A stretch of 64,000 nucleotides of DNA, taken from contig NW_025408670.1 of the NCBI RefSeq assembly GCF_020360975.1, positions 3,720,001-3,784,000 on the forward strand. Direction: 5' to 3'. The translations under genes were made by a program, and so were the position numbers. The notes beneath the pieces were generated by a model. The model was not told where the DNA came from. It was given only the letters and a program-made list of their open reading frames with translations, and did not search any database. Source of the stretch: Hirsutella rhossiliensis (lineage: Eukaryota > Ascomycota > Sordariomycetes > Hypocreales > Ophiocordycipitaceae). Of the stretch, positions 47,881 through 61,400 are shown piece by piece (positions within the stretch are counted from its first letter, which is position 1; the number at the start of each line of letters is the position of its first letter).

Positions 47881-50269
47881 AAGCTTTAGAAATTATAAGG
47901 GAATATATATTATAGTACGATTAGTTATATAGTAAAGATTACTAGAGGTACTATACTATATATATTATATTCTCCTTATTATAAAATAAAAGCTTATAAA
48001 AAGAGGGATTTCTTCTCTTTATTTAAAGTAGTAAGTAGTTTATAATATATTAGTAAGGTAGGTATAATTCCCTACTAATACCCTACTAATATATTAGTAC
48101 TATATACCTAAGTACTTTATTAGCCTATACCTCTTAGTAGCGCTCTTATTCCCTTAGTCTACTTATAGTCGCTAAGAATATTAAGATACTTACTTTAGCT
48201 TTTACTTATTTTATAGATAATACTTACTATATATATAAGTCCTTAAAAAGGCACTTAAGGAAGTTTAGCGATACTATTAAGACCTTAGCTTAGGTTAAGC
48301 CTAAGTCGCTCTTAGTTACTTAAAAGTCTCTTATAATAATTAATAATCTTACTAACTATTTCTATCTTATTACTAGTAATAACTATAATAGTAAGGATAA
48401 TAGTATTAATCTTACTAAGCTTAGTCTAGCCCTAGCCTTTTTTAGTAAAGGGAAGGGTAAAACTAAAGGTAAGGGTAAAGCAGCTATTATATTTAAAGCT
48501 TTATTTAAAGCTAAGGCTAAGGAGTCTACTACTATCTTTATACCTATAGTTATCTTAAAGTTAATATAAGATCTTACTATATTACCTTTTATTAGCTTTA
48601 ATACTAAGCTATAGCCTAGTAGCTTTCTTATTACTAAGCCCGCCTTAAAGTATCTTTACTTTATATTACCTATTAACCTTATTAACGTTTTTAACTTTAT
48701 TTAATAGTATTTTTATAGCTATTATAGTTTAGTCTTAGCTAAGATTATCGCTAGTCTTAACCTTAATTTAATTTAAGGTTATAGTATAAGCTATAATAAA
48801 CGCCTCCGCGCTACTATTAATATAGGTTTTACCTTAAAATAGTCCTTATTTATTACTTTATCTTATAAGCTAGCTATCTAAGCTAGCTTTAGTTTAGGTT
48901 TAAGGTTAGGTTTAGCTAGTTATTACTAAGCTTTTTATAGTAGTAATAGTCTTTATACTCCTAATAAGTCCTAGGTTACTCCCTTTTACGCTCTATATAT
49001 TACCTTAAGGGGGTCTTATTATTCTTACTATAATAGCGAGGTAAATAATACTATTAATAAGTTAAGCTAAAGTCGCGGATTAAGGGCTAGTTATTAGCGC
49101 TAGCTTAGTTTAGTTTTAAGTTAAGTCTTATTTAGTTATAGTCTTTTAATAATAAGTCTTATTTTAAAGCTATTAAAGCTAGTTTATTATTATTATTAAG
49201 ATTATACTAGGGACCTAGCTAGAGGTATCTAGAACTTTAATATTAAATAGGAGGGAAAAACTAATATACTTAAAGGAAAACCCTCCCCTCTTTTAATATA
49301 GGTCTACCTTAAACGAGGTTATAGTAGTAGTATATAGGAAATTTATACTAGCTACTATAAGCTTCTCCTATATATTTATATTTTAGCGTAAGCTTTCTTA
49401 GGCTATAGCTACTACTATCTTAAGCGGCCGCGGCCTAGGCTTACTAGCTTAGGCCTAGGGTTATAGGTAGTAATCTCTCTTTAAGAGCCTAGCTTATAAG
49501 CGCCTTTATTTTCTATAGCTCCTATATTACTACTATATAGCCGTAATAGTAGCCGCGCTAGCTTATTAGTTTATATAAGAATATACCCTTATATTCCTAT
49601 TCTACTGTTATAAAGAAATAATAGGCATAGGGAGGCTTTATAGAATAAGCTAGTAAAAAGAGGCTCTATAATATAGTCTAAGGGAATAACCCTTAAAAGA
49701 CAAAGACCTCTACTAGACATCTATACCTTCCTCTAGGAAAAGCGGGTCAGATAAGCCTATCCTTACAAATAAAAATATGCATAAAATGCATAAGTTAATT
49801 ACGAGCAGAACGGATACCCTATTGCCTATTTTGGCCTAGCGGTTCCGAAGATATCCGCGATACGAGAATAGGTAGGGCATAGAACATTCTAGTTAAATCC
49901 ACTACTTATGCTAGAACCCATAGTCTTACGTTAACCATCACGCCACAATCAGACCACCTACTAAGTTAGGAAGATATACTATAGATAGAGCTTTTTAAGC
50001 ACTATAGAATGTGCTAGAAAGCTAACTAATTGGTCTACTAGTGGGCGAGCGATAGTCTATAAAAGACGAAGGATTTCCCTGGGAGTAGTAGACGGAACAA
50101 GTAAGTTCGCAAGCATCTTTTGCAACGCTATTCTTTTAATATATTATTCAGCCCCTTATATGCTCGTTATAAATTCCGGACGAAATCCTACCCTATACTC
50201 CTTCGACCGATCTTTCCGCTTACGTTATCGATTACCCGATTCTACGCTTATTGCTTATACCTTCTTATA

Positions 50270-50284
50270 GGTTATAAGCCCGGC
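50270..50284 (+). other. Copia-2 primer binding site candidate
   Basis: GGTTATAAGCCCGGC follows the 5' LTR at once. With one TA returned to TG it is complementary to the initiator tRNA-Met anticodon arm, as for Copia-1. Confidence 0.55.
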
Positions 50285-50339
50285 TTCTCTATAAGTCGGG
50301 TAATAACTTCGAAAAATCTTCGAAATTCTAATACTAACT

Positions 50340-53300
50340 ATATAACCTCGAATTATCTAAAATAGGCTCTAGGGGTAAGTTCGAATTTGCTAAACTTAAG
50401 GGTAGTTCTAACTATACCTTCTAGGCTATTCGAATATAGGCTCTTTTAGTTAGAGAGAAGCTTTCTACTACTATATAGTAAGAAAATTACTCGAAAATAG
50501 AAGAAGCACTTACTTTAATTTTTCTTCGTATTAAAGATAGTCCTTTAACCTAAATAAAGCATATAATAAATACTAAAGAGGCGTAGGATAGGTTAAAAAA
50601 CCTATATAACCCTATTTCCTTTACCTCGAATTACCTACTTATAAAGGAGCTTTTTAATACTTCGGTAGGGGATTTCGAATCCCTAGAAGGCTACCTAAAT
50701 AAGGTAAAAGAGGTATTCGAAGAGCTAAAAGCATAGAATATTATAATTCTAGAAGTAGTTATTATAGCTTAGATTTTAAATAGCCTTTCGGGCTCGTTTT
50801 CTAGCTATATAATTAATATAACGTAAGCTCTTTAAAATAACTTAGAAGCTTTTAATCTAGAGTCTCTCTCTAGTAGTCTTATAGACGAATTTAAGAGGAC
50901 TAAGTCTCTAGAAAATCCTCCTAAGCAGGCTTTCTTTACTAAGAAGCCCTAGAAAAAGATAAAAATTATATTATAATACACTTACTATAAGAAGAAAGGG
51001 CATCTAGTTAAAGATTGCTACTATCTTTACCTAGAAAAGGCCCCTAAACGCTTTTCTAAAAATTTAAAAAATTAAAAGAAAGGAATACCTTATAAGAGGC
51101 CTAGAAAACCTTCTATAGAAATCCTATCGAATTAGACTCTTACGTCGATAAGAAGACGAAAAACCCTCTTCTCTATATATATCGGAAGCAGAAAAAATAG
51201 AAATCGATAATTAAACGGACGAAGAACCGGAAATCGATTTTTCTATTCCTCCTCCTACCCCCGGAGGCTATAAAAGCTCTAAAGAAGAAGCAGAGGTATA
51301 TATCTCTTCGAATATCCTTAAAAAAGCCGTATTTAATAATAGGCAAATAGGACCTTTAAATTCCTCTCGAATTAAAGACCTTATATATAAGGTAAAAGAG
51401 AAGGAAATCCCTTATAAAACCTTAGAGAATAGAAATTTCTATAATTTTATATACGATACTAGTGCTACTAGGCATATAGTATCGGAAAAGAAATTCCTTA
51501 TTAATTTTCGAACTATCTCTACTAAGGTTAATTAGGGAAAGGCATCCTATATAATTGTTAAAGGCTACGGAGATCTTCTTTTTAGATTTCCGAAAAATAA
51601 AAGGCTATTTATCTTAAGAAACTGCCTTTATATACCCGAATTAGGGGTAAATATTATAAGCCAATCGTATTTTAAAAATACTTATGCCTTTATTAATAGC
51701 AAGGAAATTTTCCTGCTAGATAACTAGGCTAATATTATATCTAAAGGAAAACAGTAAGATAACCTTTATATCTTCTCTTTAGAAATTCCTTTCTTAAAGA
51801 AGACATTCCTATCTAATATTAATAATATAAGGAATAATATAAAGGACCTTGACTTTTATTTATAGCATTTAAGGCTAGATATATAAGTCTTAAAGCCTTA
51901 CTAGAAACCTTTAAAAGATATAATAAAGAAATAACTATCCCTAAGAAGGATATTATAAAAATTAAAGAATACGAGGCTTATATTAAAGTAAAGGTAACTA
52001 ATAAGAGGAATAAATCCCTATCTAATAAGGTATATAATTACCTTAATAGAGTTGCTATTAATATTTAGGGACCTATAAAGACCCCTACTTATAATAAATA
52101 CACCTCCTTTATATCCTTTTTAGATATAAGGATAAGATATTTAGAAATATCTTTAATAAAATCTAAGGTAGAAGCCCTAGATAAATTCTTAGAATATAAA
52201 GCCTTAGTTAAAAATAACTGGATAATATTACTATAAAGGAAGTCTTTTAGATAACGTAAAAGAATTCCTATATAAAATAAAACCCTACTACTTAAGAAAG
52301 GGAATAAAATATTATACTAGCCTCCTAGGACTCCGAATTAAACGGAGTAATAGAGAGGATTAATAGGACTATTTTAAATAAAGTCCGAGCTATTTTATTT
52401 ACAGTAAAACTGCCTAAATATCTATAAGGAGAAGCTGTTCTAACAGCAGCCTATTTATATAATAGGACCCCTTACTTACGAATAGGCTTCTAAACTCCTA
52501 TAGAAAAGAAGGAAAATAAATCTCTAGCCTTAGAAGACTTAGAGAAAATTAAGACCTTCGGAGTACTATTTATTATAAAAATAAAGACCCTTAGATAAGC
52601 TAGAGATAAGAGCTTATAAGGGTATTATTATAGGCTATACCGAAAATGCTTATAAAATATATAACTTTTCGAAAAGAAAGGTAATAATTTCTAGAGATAT
52701 TATTATCCTAGAAAATAAATTTATAGAAAATTAAAAGGAAGAAGACCTTAAGGACTTTAACTTTAATACCTTACCTTCTATAAATAAGGTCCCGGATAAT
52801 TATTTATAAAGGGAACCTATATATAAAGAAGGTAATAACTCTTCTTTAAAAGAAGAGGAAAATAACCCTCCTATAGAGAAGGAAGATAACCCTCCTATAG
52901 AGAAGGAAGATAACCCTCCTATAGAGAAGGAAGATAACCCTTTTATAAAAAAGGGAAATAATCCTCTTTTAAAAGGGATTAAATAAGGATCTAAAAATCC
53001 GTATTAATATACCTAAGAAGCTAAACGGATTTTATAAAGACTATATCGTATACCCCGAAATAAACACTATATTAAATAGTAAAAGTAAAGAGATTATTCT
53101 ATCTTTACTAAAAAACAAGGATCCTATAGAGCCTAAAACATTTAAATAGGCTATAAATAGCTTAGAAGCTATAGAATAGAAAAGAGCTATATTTCTAGAA
53201 ATAAAAGAGCTCTTAAACTAAAATACCTAGGAACTAAAGCCTCTTCCTAGCGATAGGGAGGCCCTAGGCGGCCGTTAGGTCTATAAAATAAAGCGGGATA

Positions 53301-54780
53301 ATAATAATATTTATTAAATATAAAGCCCGCTACGTAGTATAAGGATTTAATTAGGTCTACGGCCTAGATTATTTAGAAACCTTTTCTACGATAGTAAGAC
53401 CCGAATCTATTAGAATACTACTTATAATAGTTATTTCTAATAATTATACTCTACTATAATACGATATAAAAAATGCCTTTATATATACCGAAATAGATAC
53501 GGATATTTATATAAAAATCCCTATAAGCTACGAAGAGCTAATACTTAAAGACTAGTTTAATAAAAACTAGTATAAGTATAATATTAGCTATTTATAGTTT
53601 CTAGAGCTATATAAAAAGAAAAGGCTAGTAGCAAAATTAAAGAAAGCATTATACGGCCTTAAATAAAGCCTAAAGTTCTAGTATAACTATCTTAGCTCTA
53701 TATTAGCTAAGATAGGATTTTCAGCCCTTCTTATAGATAAAGGGGTATTTATAAATACGCAATATAAAATTACGATAGCAATCTACGTAGATAACCTCCT
53801 AATAATAGGGCCTAATAGAGGTATAATAAATAGTCTGCTTAAATAAGTAGCAGATTATATAAAGGTTTAGCCTCTAGGCGAACTAAAAGACTTCTTAGGA
53901 ATATATATAATTATAAACTAGAGCAAAAAGGAGATATTTATATCCTAGGAAAAATATACTCGTAATAAAATACGAGAATATAATAAAGAAGACTTAGGGA
54001 CTTCTAATACGCCTACTATAGTAGGAGTAAAGCTTAAAAAGGCTACTATAACGCCTTCGTAAAAAGAAATCCTTATTTACTAAAGGGAAATAGGGGCTCT
54101 ATTATATCTAGCTATAATAAGCAGGCTAGACATTTTATATGCTGTTATTTCCTGCGCTAGATTTGCTTCTAAACTAGATAATACGCATTTTAAAGCGTTA
54201 AATACTATCCAGAAATATTTAAATAAATATCCTAACCTAGGGATAATTTATTATTGCAATATCCCTTATACTTATAATTTTATAAAAGGTTATTCCGATG
54301 CTAGCTAGGCGTCTAACCTTATAGATAGAAAATCCGTTTCCGGATACTATTTCTATATTTATAAAAATATGATAAGTTAGGCCTACTAGAAGCAAAAATC
54401 TATAGCCCTATTAACCTACGAAGCTGAATTTATTGCCCTTAGGGAGGCTAATAAAGAAGCTTTATATCTAAATCGGCTATTTTATACGATAAATAATAGC
54501 TTGTCTATTAGAATTCCTAATACTATACCTCCTATCTTAATAGATAACGAGGCAGCTATTAAATTAGCTAAAAATCCGGAATTTTATAAAAAGATAAAGC
54601 ATATAGACATTACCTACTTCTATACCTAAGAAAATATTAGGGAAAAGAAGATTCGGATTTTCTATATTAAATCCAAAGATAATATTGCCGATATATTTAC
54701 TAAGGAACTAGGAAGAGAAAAATTCTTTAAGTTCTAAGAGCTTCTTTCCCTTAGGGAATTAAAAGAGCCTTTAAAAGAAA
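50340..54780 (+). pseudogene. Copia-2 gag-pol relic
   Basis: The protease box is FIYDTSATRHIV near 51445-51480 (D-T-G-A originally), followed by RNCLYIPELGVNIISQ, a usual Copia landmark. RT: YVVQGFN-type text near 53330, YDIKNAFIYTEIDT near 53460 and IAIYVDNLLIIGPN near 53780-53815 (YVDD originally). RNase H: SIALLTYEAEFIALREA near 54400-54450, and the end HIDITYFYTQ-like segment near 54605. Remaining stops are mostly TAA/TAG at Gln/Trp positions. The frame is better preserved than in Copia-1. Confidence 0.9.
52858..52953 (+). repeat. 24-bp in-frame tandem repeat in Copia-2
   Basis: Four units of GAAGATAACCCTCCTATAGAGAAG type code for EDNPPIEK; the first and last units carry changes. It lies in the linker between integrase and RT. 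Confidence 0.9.
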
Positions 54781-57700
54781 AGCTTATATCCCTTAATAGA
54801 GGTTTTTAGCTGTCTTTACTTTCTTAGCTTTTCCTCTATATATAACTAATAGGTTTTTTCCTTTAAAAGGTTTCCTATTAGTAAAAAAACAACTTATAAA
54901 AATAGGTTTTTCCTTATTAAAGGTTTCCTATAATAATAACTTTATAAGGCTTTTTCCTTATAAAGGTTTGCCTAAAAAGAGGAGAAATAATTATAACTAT
55001 AACTAGGATTTTTCCTACTAAGGTTTTTCCTAGAAAGGGTTTTAAAATTTTCCCTTATATTCCTATTATATACCTTATTCTTAATAAGGATAATTCTACT
55101 ATAAAAGAAATAACTAGTAAAGAGTACTATTTACCTAGTTATAAGAATATACCGTTATATTCCTATTTTACTATTATAAAGAAATAATAGGCATAGGGAG
55201 GCTCTATAGAATAAGCTAGTAAAAAGAGGCTCTATAATACAGTCTAAGGGAATAACCCTTAAAAGACAAAGACCTCTACTAGACATCTATACCTTCCTCT
55301 AGGAAAAGCGGGTTAGGATAAGCCTATCCTTACAAATAAAAATATGCATAAAATGCATAAGTCAATTACGAGCAGAACGGATACCCTATTGCCTATTTTA
55401 GCTTATCGGTTCCGAAGATATCCGCGATACGAGAATAGGTGGGGCATAGAACATTCTAGTTAAATCTACTACTTATGCTAGAACCCATAGTCTTACGTTA
55501 ACTATTACGCTACAATTAGACCACCTACTAAGTTATGAAGATATACTATAGATAGAGCTTTTTAAGCACTATAGAATGTGCTAGAAAGCTAACTAATTGG
55601 TCTACTAGTAGGCGAGCAATAGTCTATAAAAGACGAAGGATTTCCCTAGGAGTAGTAGACGGAATAAGTAAGTTCGTAAGCATCTTTTACAACGCTATTC
55701 TTTTAATATATTATTCAGCCCCTTATATGCTCGTTATAAATTCCGGACGAAATCCTACCCTATACTCCTCCGACCGATCTTTCCGCTTACGTTATCGATT
55801 ACCCGATTCTACGCTTATTGCTTATACCTTCTTATAGTTTATTAGTTAGTAAGGTAAGTAATATCCGGTTACTAGGCTAGGCGCTAATATAGGTCGCTCC
55901 TAAGTAGGGCTAGCTAATTAAAAATCGGTCGGCTAGCTCTATTAATCGAAAATCGGTTCCCGTTTAGCTATATAACTTCTTAATTAAGGGCGCGGCGGCT
56001 TATATTTACCGTCTATTATATAGTTACTAATTACGCGCGCTTAGCTTATATATATATATACCTACCCTCCCCTTTTAGTTTTATTCTTTTCTCCTCTTAC
56101 CTCTTTATTTATTATCTCTTTTATAAGCCTTAGTTCCTTACCTATATTATTCTTATATCCTTAGTTCTCCTTAGTACTATATTTAGTTCGTTTACTATTA
56201 TATCGCTATATTTAACTAAGATAGTAACTTAGGTAGTAGCGGCTTACTTCCTTTAAAGCCCCCTCCTTATAAAAGAGTTGCTATTATAGCGGGATTAAAA
56301 CGCTCTATCTTATATTTTATATATATTAAGCGCCTTATTAGCGAGCTTACCTATAAGTCCTTCGCTAGCTATTAAAACTAGTCCTATAAGTATTAGTCTT
56401 AGTCCTATCTTAGGTTAGTCCTACCTTTAGTACTTTTTACTAACTTTACTAGCTATAAAAGCTAAAGCGTATATTACTTATACTAACTTTAACTAGTCTT
56501 ATTACTAAGTAAGTAACCCTGCCTTACTATAGTATAGTCTAGGTTTAATACTAATTTATATTTTAAATTACCTTTAAAGGTAAGGAGGCTACTTATACCT
56601 TTTACTAAGCTTAGTCTAAGGTTAATAGCCCCTCCCTTATTAAGGGCTAAGTATAAGAGCGCTTTTACTACGCTACTTTAAAAACTTATATTTATACTAA
56701 TTAAAAGGCCCCTACCGCTAAGGGTAAGAGCGTATTAAGTAAGTATACCTATAGTCTAGCTATAGTCGCTAAAAATATCGAGATACTAACCTTAGCTTTT
56801 ACTTATTTTATAGATAATACCCGCTATATATATAAGTCCTTAAAGAAATACCTAGGTAAGTTTAGTAATACTATTAAGACCCTAGCTTAAGTTAAGCCTA
56901 AGTCGCTCTTAGTTACTTAAAAGACTCTTATAGCGGTTAATAATCTTACTAACTATTTCTATCTTATTATTAGTAATAACTACGATAGTAAGGGTAATAG
57001 TTTTAACCTTACTAAGCCCGGTCTAGCCCTAGCCCCTTATAATAAAGGGAAGGGTAAGGGTAAAAGTAAAGGTAAAAGTAAGGTAGCTATTATATCTAAG
57101 GCTCTATTTAAGGCTAAGGCTAAGAAGTCTATTACTATTATTATACCTATAGTTATTTTAAAGCTAATATAGGAGCCTATCGCGTTACCCTTTATTAGCT
57201 CCGACGCTAAGTTATAGCTTAGTAGTTCTCTTAGCGCTAAGCCTACTTTAAAGCGTCCTTATCTTACGTCGCCTACTAACCCTATTAACGCTCCTAACTT
57301 TATTTAGTAGCGTCTTTATAGCTATCGCGGTTTAGTCTTAGCTAAGATCGTTACTAGTCTTAACCTTAACTAGATCTATAGTTATAGTATAAGCTATAAT
57401 AAACGCTTCTATACCGCCGCTAGTATAGGTCTTATCTTAGTATAGACCTTAGTTATTACTTTATCTTATAAGCTAGCTATCTAGACTAGCTTTAGTTTAG
57501 GTTTAAGGTTAAGCCTAGCTAGTTATTATTAAGCTTCTTATAGTAGTAGTAGTCCTTATACTCCTTATACGTCTTAGGTTACTCCCTTTTATACCCTATA
57601 TACTACCTTAGAGGGGTCTTATTATTCCTACTATAATAATAAAGTAAACGTTACTACTAATAAGTTAAATTAAGGTTATAGTTTAAGGGCTAGTTATTAG

Positions 57701-57785
57701 CTCTATCTTAGTTTAGTTTTAAGTTAGGTCTTATTTAGTTATAGTCTTTTAGTAATAGGTCTTATTTTATAGCTATTAAAGCTAG

Positions 57786-58043
57786 CTTAGTTAAGTTATA
57801 TTAGTTTTATTCGGTTTATAGTTTAAGCGGTAAGGTTTATACTTAGTCTAGGTCTAGTTTAGTTAATACTATAGACCTATTATTATAAGTCCTCTCCCTT
57901 TCTTAGATCGCCTTAATAAGGGAGGTAGTTAGCTAGGGTAGTCTTAGTTAAGGCCGCTCTATCTCTAGCACGACCCTAGCTTTATTATCTAGTATATCTA
58001 TATATAGCTTCTAAGCTAAGTTAAACTAATAAAGCCTACTTAA
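57786..58043. other. RIPed sequence between repeat X unit 2 and inverted Gypsy-A
   Basis: Continues from X unit 2 beyond the part shared with unit 1, with the same frame partly open. It may be the true 3' part of X, missing from unit 1. The last five bases (CTTAA, 58039-58043) would be the Gypsy-A target-site duplication. Confidence 0.4.
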
Positions 58044-58493
58044 TATAACGACCGGTATTATTCCTAAGAGATAAACCTATTAAGGGGTTTATATTAGTAG
58101 ATATAATAGGGCGTGGTCTAAGTAATAATAAGTATATTATATTAGTAATAAGTTAGAGGTTATAGACCGTAGACTATAACTAAGTAATTAGAATTAGAGA
58201 TAGAATCGTAATAAAGATCTATATTAAAAGCTAGAGAGCTATCTATCTAAAGAAGTAAAAGTAGGTAGCTATATATACTTATAGAGACTATCCTTAGATT
58301 ATAGGCCTAGCTATAATCCCTAACGTTAGATCGTATAGAGCGTAGTAATCTTATTAATCTTAGATTACTTAGATCTCTATAATCCCCTCGATCCTATATC
58401 TATTAAATAGTTATACTAACTATTTATCCGTTAAACTATATTACGTGCTTAACGCGGTCGACCGTTAGCGGCCTAGTAGCTATAGTCGTAATA
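58044..58493 (-). repeat. Gypsy-A copy 2 3' LTR
   Basis: Starts TATAACGACCGG (plus strand) and ends GTCGTAATA, the reverse of the copy 1 LTR ends. Differences from copy 1 are C/T, G/A and one ~19-bp deletion. Confidence 0.93.
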
Positions 58494-61400
58494 CGATATC
58501 TCCCCTCCTTTTAGTCTTATCTATAAGACCTACTATAGCTACCTTAGCCGCTATATATAAATATACCCTTATCGCGTCGTGCGTAAGTATATCGTTCTTT
58601 ATCTCTTTATCCTTTTAGGATATACTACTAATAGTATGTCTAGTTATATACTAAAAAATCGTTCCTAAAAAGCCTTTAAGCGCGCTACTCTTACCGAATA
58701 TATTAACTTAAGTAGAGATCCTATTAATATACTATATACTTAGTGCTTTAAGGTAAAGAAGATAAATTATTAAATAGCTAAAAATTCTTCGCGCTATAAC
58801 AATTATATTACTAGTAGTCATCCCTATTATAATAGTATTTTAGTAGCTTCTTCTTATAAGTATCTTTTAATTCTTTCTATATATAGTAGCTAACGTATTT
58901 CTTTTAGTAACTAAATTATTAGCGGAGTAGTATAGGCTATATTCTAAAGAGGAGGAAGCTAAGGAAGCCTTATTAAAGCTTTAGGTATAGCTTATAAATC
59001 TTTAGTCGTAAATATCTATTGCCGTTAATTATTTAGCTTATATCTAGAAGATTTAAAATCGTATAAAGGAAAAGAGTTCTAAGTTATTTCGTTATAGTAT
59101 CTAAGAAGTAGATACTAAGGATAGCGTTTTACCTACGCTTAATATATATAGGTATTAAGTAGTAAATAACTTATAATCGTTAGGCGTTCTTAACGAGGTA
59201 AATTAGTCTTTATTTAGTATTAATAAGGAGTTTATAGATCTTAGTCCTTTAATCCCTCTTAAACCTTTTAGTAAAATTATTAAAGTAGAGAGCTATAATA
59301 AGTTAAGTGCTTAAGTAGCTCCTAGGTATTTTCCTTTAGTCTATATCCCTTTTACTTAATAAGGTATTCTTATTACTAACTTTATTTTCTTATATCTAGT
59401 ATTTATTCTACTTTATATTCTTAATCGTTATTAACTTTAATTTTTTCCTATAGTTTAGCGTTTTATAGCGCTAGTTTTAATAATAAGATATAAAATATTA
59501 AGTATATCTATATTATTATTAGTAGCGAAAGTTTATAGTTAACTTTTAAAATAGTTTCTTTAACCTTAAATAGTCTAAGTTTCTTAAAATCTAATTTATT
59601 ACTTAGTCGTTTTATTTTAATATTTCGTTATATAAGGTAGACTATATCTCCCTCTTAAAAGATTAGTCCCTATAATCTTTTCCGATTATAGTAAGTAGAT
59701 ATTCGTTCTTTAATAAATTAAAGTTCTTATTATATTTCTTTATATAATTTTTATAGCTAATCTACTTATAGTATCGCTCGTTCTACTTATAGTCCTTATT
59801 AAGTAACCTTAAATACTTCTAGGTTATATCTATAATTAGTATATACTAGTAAGAGCTTAGTTATTTCTATAACTAAGCTATTATAAGCTAGTTACGCTAT
59901 TAGTAGCTATTTAACTTAATCGTTTTATTTATAGCTAATATAGTATCGTAAATATTATTTAAGCGTTTAGTTAAGTCGTTCTATTTATCTATTTATTTAT
60001 AGGTAATAAGCTATACTAAGCTTATATTTCGTCCCTAATTATACTATAAGAGCTTACTAAAACTTAGCTATAAATATACTTCCTCTATTAAAGATAATCT
60101 TATTTAGTAGTCTATAATTACTAATAATTATTTATAGGAATATATATACTAGCTCTTCTATATTACTTACTTTTTTATATGGTAAAAAGTATCTATACTT
60201 TATTAATCTATCGGTAATAATAAATATACTATTATACTTAACGTTAGTTATAGGTTCTTTTAATAGTAGTAGCTTTATAATATAGTCGAAAGCTTTTAAA
60301 TCCTATAGTTTCTCTAGTACTAGTAGCGGTTATAATTCTCTATATAGTTTATATCGTTTAGCTTTACTTCGTACGTAAAGTTTATATTCTTTAATAACTT
60401 ATTATACTACTTTTTTAAGCTATAGGAAGTTATATTATCGTTTAATCCGTTTTATTATTCTTCGGATTCCTTAATATCTATATATTAGATATTTATATAT
60501 ATCTTATATAACTTTATCTTATAATTCTAGTAGTATCTAGATTTTATTTTTATATATTAGAACTTTTAAATATCCTATATTATATCTATTTAGTACTTTA
60601 TATTCTTTTATTTATTTTAGGATCTTTTAGTAAGTTAAGTTACTAGGTTATACTTTAAATATTATATTTAGCTATCGTTACTAGTAGTTCTTATTTTCGT
60701 TAATTTCTAAGAGCTATCCTTTTACTATAGGTGCTCTTATATTATAGTTACTTCGTCGACTAAGGGTATTAGCTTAACTATTTTCTATTCCTTTTCTATA
60801 GATTATTTTATAGTTAAATTCTAATAAATATTCGGCCTATTAGATCTATCGTCCGTTTAACTATTACGTTATTATAAAATATAAGATATTCTTATAGTTT
60901 ATATGGACCTTAACTTTATATTTACTTCTAAGAAAGTAGTATCGAAATTCCTTAAAAGCTTAAATAATTATAAGGAATTCTTTATCGTAGATAGGGTAAT
61001 TAAGTTCTACGCTATATAGCCTTTTCGAGTAGAATATAATTAGTCGTAGTCTTCCTTTATTGCCCTTTTATCCGATTTATACTCCTAGAGTAAAGTCTAA
61101 TATATTAGTTTTAAGTTCGATTTATCGTTTTAAATTAAAGGTAGTTAAGACTAGTTCTTATATAATTATAGTCTTAATATATTCGAAAGCTTTATTAGCT
61201 TTATCGTCTTATATAAATTCTTTTTCCTTCTTTATTAAGTTATATAATAGTACTATAATCTTTCTAAAATCTTTAGTAAATCGTTAGTAGTAATTTATAA
61301 ATCCTAAGAAACTTTATATATCCTTAACGTTCTTTAGCGTTAGCTATTCTTTAACTAAGTTAATTTTATCTTATTATATTTATATCTCTCTTAGTAAGAT

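Larger units (their letters stand above)
39480..48150 (-). mobile_element. Gypsy-B: RIPed Ty3/Gypsy element inserted in X unit 1
   Basis: Direct terminal repeats of about 257 bp (39480-39737 and 47894-48150, starting TATAARGGAATATATA) are bounded by CCCTT duplications (39475-39479, 48151-48155). The pol text is on the minus strand: RT box IVYLNNIFLYF near 45440-45460 (YLDDI originally) and a nucleocapsid knuckle at 46659-46700. Total length is 8.67 kb, longer than Gypsy-A, with an extra region of about 2.3 kb beyond the integrase side (39.7-42 kb) that holds a separate coding-like relic. The empty site is seen in X unit 2 near 56750. Confidence 0.88.
37537..49183 (+). repeat. Repeat X, unit 1 (split by a solo LTR and Gypsy-B)
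   Basis: Unit 1 is present in pieces 37537-38250, 38947-39479 and 48151-49183. Removing the inserted solo LTR and Gypsy-B with their duplications leaves about 2.27 kb. This aligns end to end with unit 2 directly downstream. It starts with an (ATT)n run then AAGATTATACTA. It has a GC-rich hairpin at 37785-37808 (arms GGCCCGGGCT/AGCCCGGGCC) and a body with a long RIPed coding-like frame. RIP is heavy. Confidence 0.8.
49574..55836 (+). mobile_element. Copia-2: full-length Ty1/Copia element, lightly RIPed
   Basis: A 6,263-bp element with LTRs 49574-50269 (696 bp) and 55140-55836 (697 bp), flanked by GTTTA (49569-49573, 55837-55841). LTR ends TATAAGAA...TTCTTATA are RIPed TGTAAGAA...TTCTTACA. Protease, RT and RNase H relics lie on the plus strand. 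CA/TG dinucleotides survive in numbers, especially in the 5' LTR, so it is younger or was RIPed for fewer cycles than its neighbours. The empty site is at about 37914-37920 in X unit 1. Confidence 0.95.
49184..57785 (+). repeat. Repeat X, unit 2 (split by Copia-2)
   Basis: Pieces 49184-49573 and 55842-57785 align with unit 1; removing Copia-2 and one GTTTA leaves about 2.33 kb. The hairpin recurs at 49432-49455 with RIP changes in both arms. The body (56220-57780) keeps one frame open for about 520 codons apart from TAA/TAG, including a Lys/Gly-rich KGKGKGKSKGKSK near 57045-57085. Function unknown. Confidence 0.8.

Noticed and set aside
50120..50365. 81-codon plus-strand frame
   Set aside because: It lies in the Copia-2 5' LTR and leader and reflects surviving ATG codons, not a gene.
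61060..61287. 75-codon plus-strand frame
   Set aside because: It is antisense to the Gypsy-A pol relic (RNase H/RT region); chance frame in RIPed DNA.
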